Positions 5,774 to 5,783 of a stretch of DNA of 5,783 nt are shown here, piece by piece. How positions within the stretch are numbered: the stretch's first letter is position 1; the number at the start of each line of letters is the position of its first letter. Where the stretch lies: the NCBI GenBank assembly GCA_002421965.1, contig DISN01000021.1:1-5783 (forward strand). The letters are read 5' to 3'. Below the pieces are notes generated by a model. The model had not been told where the DNA came from and searched no databases. It saw nothing but the letters and a program-made list of their open reading frames with translations. Position numbers and translations under genes: made by a program. Origin of the DNA: Candidatus Saccharibacteria bacterium UBA6209 (GTDB lineage: Bacteria > Patescibacteriota > Saccharimonadia > Saccharimonadales > Saccharimonadaceae).

Positions 5774-5783
5774 GCCGCTTCCT
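5774..5783 (-). promoter_or_regulatory. Shine-Dalgarno sequence of the membrane protein gene
   Basis: Read on the minus strand, AGGAAG lies four bases before the ATG, and its AGGA core is six bases away, which is suitable ribosome-binding spacing. It supports this ATG over the next in-frame ATG five codons later. It contrasts with the regulator and der, which have no such site. Confidence 0.6.

Overview
The window (5,783 bases) reads as an ordinary stretch of a bacterial chromosome with roughly balanced base composition. It uses the standard bacterial code, with no in-frame TGA inside any gene. It carries four plus-strand genes followed by one convergent minus-strand gene. The domain style and gene content suggest a member of the Candidate Phyla Radiation / Patescibacteria, most likely Saccharibacteria (TM7): many CTA leucine codons, a PAS-type histidine kinase beside a receiver protein with a long Pro/Gln-rich tail, and promoters placed almost on top of the start codons. 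This assignment comes from general resemblance and no database search was possible.

Layout. (1) Positions 1-1806 hold the 3' part of a sensor histidine kinase gene whose beginning lies outside the window. A PAS domain, dimerisation/phosphoacceptor domain and ATPase domain are visible, followed by an unusual Pro/Gln-rich tail of about 180 residues. (2) Positions 1860-2924 encode a response regulator: a complete receiver domain joined to about 230 residues of Pro/Gln/Ala-rich sequence instead of a DNA-binding domain. (3) Positions 2921-3637 encode an RsuA/RluB-family rRNA pseudouridine synthase that overlaps the regulator by four bases. (4) Positions 3750-5189 encode the ribosome-assembly GTPase Der, with its own extended -10 promoter. 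(5) Positions 5190-5250 hold a cluster of stem-loops that looks like a two-way terminator. (6) Positions 5264-5773, minus strand, encode a small multi-pass membrane protein that I do not recognise.

How they fit together. The kinase and regulator are almost certainly a cognate two-component pair. The odd part is that both partners end in a long, low-complexity tail of the same character, and the regulator has no recognisable output domain. This points to signalling through protein-protein contacts, scaffolding or localisation instead of direct promoter binding. The regulator is translationally coupled to an rRNA-modifying enzyme and followed by a ribosome-assembly GTPase, so the downstream half is a ribosome-maturation neighbourhood. 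The regulator and der both have a -10-like hexamer exactly 11 bases before the ATG and no Shine-Dalgarno sequence, which predicts leaderless or nearly leaderless mRNAs. The minus-strand membrane gene does have a Shine-Dalgarno sequence.

No mobile element, CRISPR array, tRNA or rRNA gene was seen. No gap between genes exceeds about 115 bases.
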